Positions 61,423-64,000 of a DNA stretch of 64,000 nt are shown in pieces. The stretch is from positions 1 to 64,000 of the forward strand of contig PKWJ01000042.1 of NCBI GenBank assembly GCA_003132025.1, read 5' to 3'. The notes beneath the pieces were generated by a model. The model had not been told where the DNA came from. It saw only the letters and a list, made by a program, of their open reading frames with translations, and did no database searches. The DNA is from Gammaproteobacteria bacterium (GTDB lineage Bacteria; Pseudomonadota; Gammaproteobacteria; Steroidobacterales; Steroidobacteraceae). A program made the translations under genes and the position numbers. Each line of letters begins with the position of its first letter. The stretch's first letter is position 1.

Positions 61423-63155
61423 ACCGGGGAGCCGACAGCGATGGGGTTGCGATTGCTGCCCGGTTGGGACGACTCGGCGATCGCAGTCGCCGCCCCGTCG
61501 GCCCGCACCAGCCAACACAGGTGAGCCGCCAGGCGCAACGACATGGCCACGACCGTCAACGTCGGATTGGCCTGGCTCGAGGTCGGAAATATCGCCGCAC
61601 TGGCGACGAACAGATTGTCGACGCCGTGCACTCGGCAATTGGCGTCGACCACGCTGTCGCGCGGATCCGATCCCATGCGTGCCGTGCCGATGTGATGTCC
61701 GGGATAGGCGCCGTAGCGAGTCATCTCCGCCTCCACCGTATCAGGCTCGTAGTCGAGCCGGCCGACGCCGGTACGGGCGAATTCGGCGGCCAGCAGCGCG
61801 ATGGCACGTTGCACGGTGTCCAAGTCCCCGGCCACGTAGCGCCAGTCGATGCGCAGACGCGGCATCCCGAGCGCATCGTGTGCGCTATCGAGCATGACGC
61901 GGCTCGCTGCGTTGGGCTGCTGTTCGGCGTGAAAATCGATACTGTATAGGTTTGCCTTGGGTGTCACGATGATCGAAGGAAACTTGCGCGCTGCCAATTT
62001 CCGGTCGCGCAGCATGTGCCAGGCAAACGCCACGGCGTCAAGCGGGTCGCGCACCACATTGCCGAGGTGCTGCAGCCAGGTGCGCAGGTTGGCGTGCTCA
62101 TCGCCGTGCAGCCGTTTGCTGTATTCGTAGGGAATGAAAGGCTTGGACAGATAGAGCAACGACAGCACGGAGCTGCGGTGTGCCGGATCGGTGATGCGCG
62201 GATGATGCAGACGCGCAACGAAGTTGCCGAGCCTTTGCGCGCGCTGCGCCTCGGGCCGGAGCGCCAGGCGCCGACGGCAGTAGATTCCCTCCTCGGAAAT
62301 CTCATAGCCGTGGTGCACCGTCCCGGGTGGTGTGAGGAATTTGAGCGCGCCGATGGTCCCGGCCAGATGGCACATGTAGTAGCGGCCGACGACGTCATGC
62401 AGATTACCGATGCCATTGGCTTGAACATCGCGACTTGCCAGCAGCAGGCGCGGCACCTCGAGGCCGCCCGTGGCCAGGACGAAATGCGAGGCGCGCGCCT
62501 GCAGCTGCTTGCCGCGCAGGCTGCGTACTTCCAGCGAGGCCACTCGTTCGCCACCGGCTTGCAGCCGTATCGCGGTGACGTTGGCATGCATCACAACGGT
62601 AATGTTTCGCGCTGCGCGCAGCCGATGGCCGTATCGGGCACCGAAATCCGTCGGGCAACTGAAGCGCTCGAGCGTGTCGCTGCTGAAATAACCACTGTCG
62701 AAGCCTTCGATCATCGGTCGACCGCCGTCGCGAAAGGTCGCTGCGGCCGTATAGCTGAAGTCCCCAGCCTCGCACAGGCGATTCGCCGGCGGGTAATACG
62801 GCAGCAATGCGGCGCGCGTGAGCGGCCAGCCGCTCCGTGGCACGTAGTCGCGCGTTTCGAAGTCAATCGGGTCGAACGGCATGCAGCGACCGCCCCAGAT
62901 CGTGGTCGTACCGCCGAAACGCCGCTCACGATACAGATCCGGCGGGCTATGGAGTCGCTCCTCGGCGACGGCGCCGACGTAGAGCGCTTGGGTGTCTGGC
63001 TCTAGCGCGAACGCGCCTGACTCGAGCAGCAGTACCTCAATCCCGCTGCCTAGAAACTGTAACGCCATGCTGATGCCCGCGGCGCCCGCACCGACGATGC
63101 AGATGTCGGCACGTAATGTTCCATCATCAGGAAGATTGTTCGCGTCGAGAATCAT
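61419..63155 (-). CDS. GMC-type FAD oxidoreductase (copy 3)
   Basis: The protein has 578 residues. The ATG at 63155 is chosen, with AGGA about eight bases upstream; the frame runs ten codons further. Motifs: FAD fold IVGAGAAGISMALQFL, GGTTTIWGGRCMPFDP, catalytic HHIGTARMG, C-terminal NPTLTVVAMSLRLAAHL. No signal peptide. It lacks the cysteine cluster of copy 2. Its stop overlaps the start of a decayed epimerase gene, which implies that the two once worked together on the same sugar substrate. Confidence 0.9.
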   Translation of the reverse strand: MILDANNLPDDGTLRADICIVGAGAAGISMALQFLGSGIEVLLLESGAFALEPDTQALYVGAVAEERLHSPPDLYRERRFGGTTTIWGGRCMPFDPIDFETRDYVPRSGWPLTRAALLPYYPPANRLCEAGDFSYTAAATFRDGGRPMIEGFDSGYFSSDTLERFSCPTDFGARYGHRLRAARNITVVMHANVTAIRLQAGGERVASLEVRSLRGKQLQARASHFVLATGGLEVPRLLLASRDVQANGIGNLHDVVGRYYMCHLAGTIGALKFLTPPGTVHHGYEISEEGIYCRRRLALRPEAQRAQRLGNFVARLHHPRITDPAHRSSVLSLLYLSKPFIPYEYSKRLHGDEHANLRTWLQHLGNVVRDPLDAVAFAWHMLRDRKLAARKFPSIIVTPKANLYSIDFHAEQQPNAASRVMLDSAHDALGMPRLRIDWRYVAGDLDTVQRAIALLAAEFARTGVGRLDYEPDTVEAEMTRYGAYPGHHIGTARMGSDPRDSVVDANCRVHGVDNLFVASAAIFPTSSQANPTLTVVAMSLRLAAHLCWLVRADGAATAIAESSQPGSNRNPIAVGSPV

Positions 63156-63230
63156 GATGGTCCTGCGGATTCTAGAGCATTGCAAGGTCCGAAGCAGTGC
63201 TTATGTCACCGATGCTCCGTCTGGACGACT

Positions 63231-63347
63231 ATGATCTCGAAGCTTTGCGGGCTCGATCTTGAAGACTATCTGCGCTATGTCCTCGAGCGCATCGCCGGCC
63301 ACCCGATCAGGAGAATCGAGCAACTCTTGCCGTGGAACGTCGCTGCG
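63231..63347 (+). pseudogene. IS66-family transposase, C-terminal remnant
   Basis: A frame of 39 codons reads KLCGLDLEDYLRYVLERIAG then HPIRRIEQLLPWNVAA, matching the C-terminal tail of IS66 TnpC transposases (usual form: AKLNGLDPEAYLRYVLERIA...HPINRIDELLPWN). Nothing of the catalytic core or of tnpA/tnpB is present and no terminal repeats are seen. It marks a past insertion between GMC copy 3 and the propeller gene. Confidence 0.7.
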
Positions 63348-63386
63348 GTCGGTGCGACACCGCGCCCATGCCCATACTTGCCCCTT

Positions 63387-64000
63387 TCAGGGGGCCAGAC
63401 CGTAGACCGTCAGGGCGCCGGCTCCAGCGACGTAGACGTGACCGTTCGCCACTACCGGCACGGTGAATTTTGCGGAATTGCCGCCGGTGTCCGCCGGCAG
63501 CGTAGCGCTTGAGTACAAGGTCGTGGCGAGGTTGGTCGCGTCGTAGGCGCGCAGGATCGCCGGACCCATTGCGGCGCTGTCGTTGTCGGTACCGTTGGCA
63601 TTGTTATCCAGCACCCAGACGATGGCGCCACCCGAGGGCGAAGCCGAGATCATCGGCGTCGGGCTCGGATAGCCGTAGGTCTCGGCGCTCTGCGATGCGG
63701 CGACGGCCACTTGCCCGTTGTAAGGGAACCAACCGCCCGAGAGCTGCACCGCCATCAAAGGTCCGAGTTCGACCGCGATGTAGATCGTCTCGTTCCAGTA
63801 GGCCGGCGTGGCGTAGACGCACTGCCAATCGACGTTGTTACAGGCCGCGGCATTGGGGAGCGTCAGGTACTGCACCGTATTGTCGGCGTTCGGCATAAAG
63901 CCTGACATGTGACTTCGGTCGATCATCCACAGATGGGCCTGCTTGTCGGAGCCGACCAGTACATTCGGGTGAGCCGTCGGCCCCGCGCCGTCCGGCAGCA
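63387..64000 (-). CDS. PQQ-type beta-propeller protein, C-terminal part
   Basis: The frame is open to the window edge, so the N-terminal part lies outside. About 204 codons are visible. Blade-like repeats can be seen: HPNVLVGSDKQAHLWMIDR, VYATPAYWNETIYIAVE, AIVWVLDNNANGTDND, ILRAYDATNLATTLYSS and VPVVANGHVYVAGAGALTVYGL. These match PQQ-dependent dehydrogenase-like or BamB-like propellers in which each blade ends in a Gly-x-hydrophobic-x-Ala pattern. The end GALTVYGLAP suggests the non-enzymatic, secreted group. It could interact with cell-surface or extracellular substrates. Confidence 0.75.
   Translation of the reverse strand, partial: LPDGAGPTAHPNVLVGSDKQAHLWMIDRSHMSGFMPNADNTVQYLTLPNAAACNNVDWQCVYATPAYWNETIYIAVELGPLMAVQLSGGWFPYNGQVAVAASQSAETYGYPSPTPMISASPSGGAIVWVLDNNANGTDNDSAAMGPAILRAYDATNLATTLYSSATLPADTGGNSAKFTVPVVANGHVYVAGAGALTVYGLAP

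Overview
This window (about 64 kb, high G+C, densely coded) reads as a chromosome segment of a gammaproteobacterium. The core order ruvC-ruvA-ruvB-ybgC-tolQRAB-pal-cpoB-queE-queC is typical of that class. The many GMC oxidoreductases, the PAS/GGDEF/EAL proteins and an EpsL-like barrel would suit a Steroidobacteraceae/Nevskiales-type bacterium, but the genus is an inference. There is no intact transposase, integrase or CRISPR array. Short gene remnants lie mainly in the last 8 kb.

Layout. 1-1.9 kb: end of the 2-oxoglutarate dehydrogenase operon (sucB end, lpdA). 1.9-10.9 kb: signalling block, with a DUF3667 membrane protein, an isolated phage-tail-like small protein, and a minus-strand operon (small helical protein, double-domain KaiC-like ATPase, GGDEF plus histidine kinase hybrid) facing a large PAS/GAF/degenerate-GGDEF/EAL protein. 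10.9-21.9 kb: relA head to head with the Holliday junction genes, the Tol-Pal envelope machine and queuosine precursor genes, closed by a terminator. 22-26 kb: tRNA-Lys, then an aldolase-dehydrogenase fusion with mtnP and mtnA, a candidate DHAP-shunt type salvage of methylthioadenosine and/or 5'-deoxyadenosine. 26-34 kb: aldo/keto reductase, polysaccharide pyruvyl transferase, phenylalanine hydroxylase, a TetR regulator facing an SDR/quinone reductase/NTF2 operon.

34-41.5 kb: minus-strand sulfate uptake operon (CysA with a C-terminal universal-stress-like domain, binding protein, CysT, CysW) followed by a histidine kinase and response regulator in the same direction. 41.6-49 kb: sugar nucleotide genes (ugd, manC, manB), a nitroreductase, a DUF4184 protein and murJ. 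49-52 kb: YjbQ, YbjQ and a solitary gamma-class adenine methyltransferase. 52-57 kb: two GMC oxidoreductases, an aldo/keto reductase and a small presumed partner subunit. 57.5-59.3 kb: gltX with tRNA-Val, tRNA-Ala and tRNA-Glu. 59.3-64 kb: a decayed aldo/keto reductase fragment, an EpsL-like outer membrane barrel, a gutted NAD-dependent epimerase pseudogene translationally coupled to a third GMC oxidoreductase, an IS66 transposase tail and the end of a PQQ-type propeller gene.

Themes. Cell-surface glycan functions (UDP-glucuronate, GDP-mannose, pyruvylation, EpsL-like export, GMC oxidases, epimerase remnant) are scattered through the right half and partly eroded, as if a polysaccharide locus had been broken up. 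The most novel-looking units are the KaiC/c-di-GMP signalling operon, the CysA-USP fusion coupled to a two-component system, and the aldolase-dehydrogenase fusion joined to MtnP/MtnA. All functions are read from motifs and family knowledge; no database search was made.
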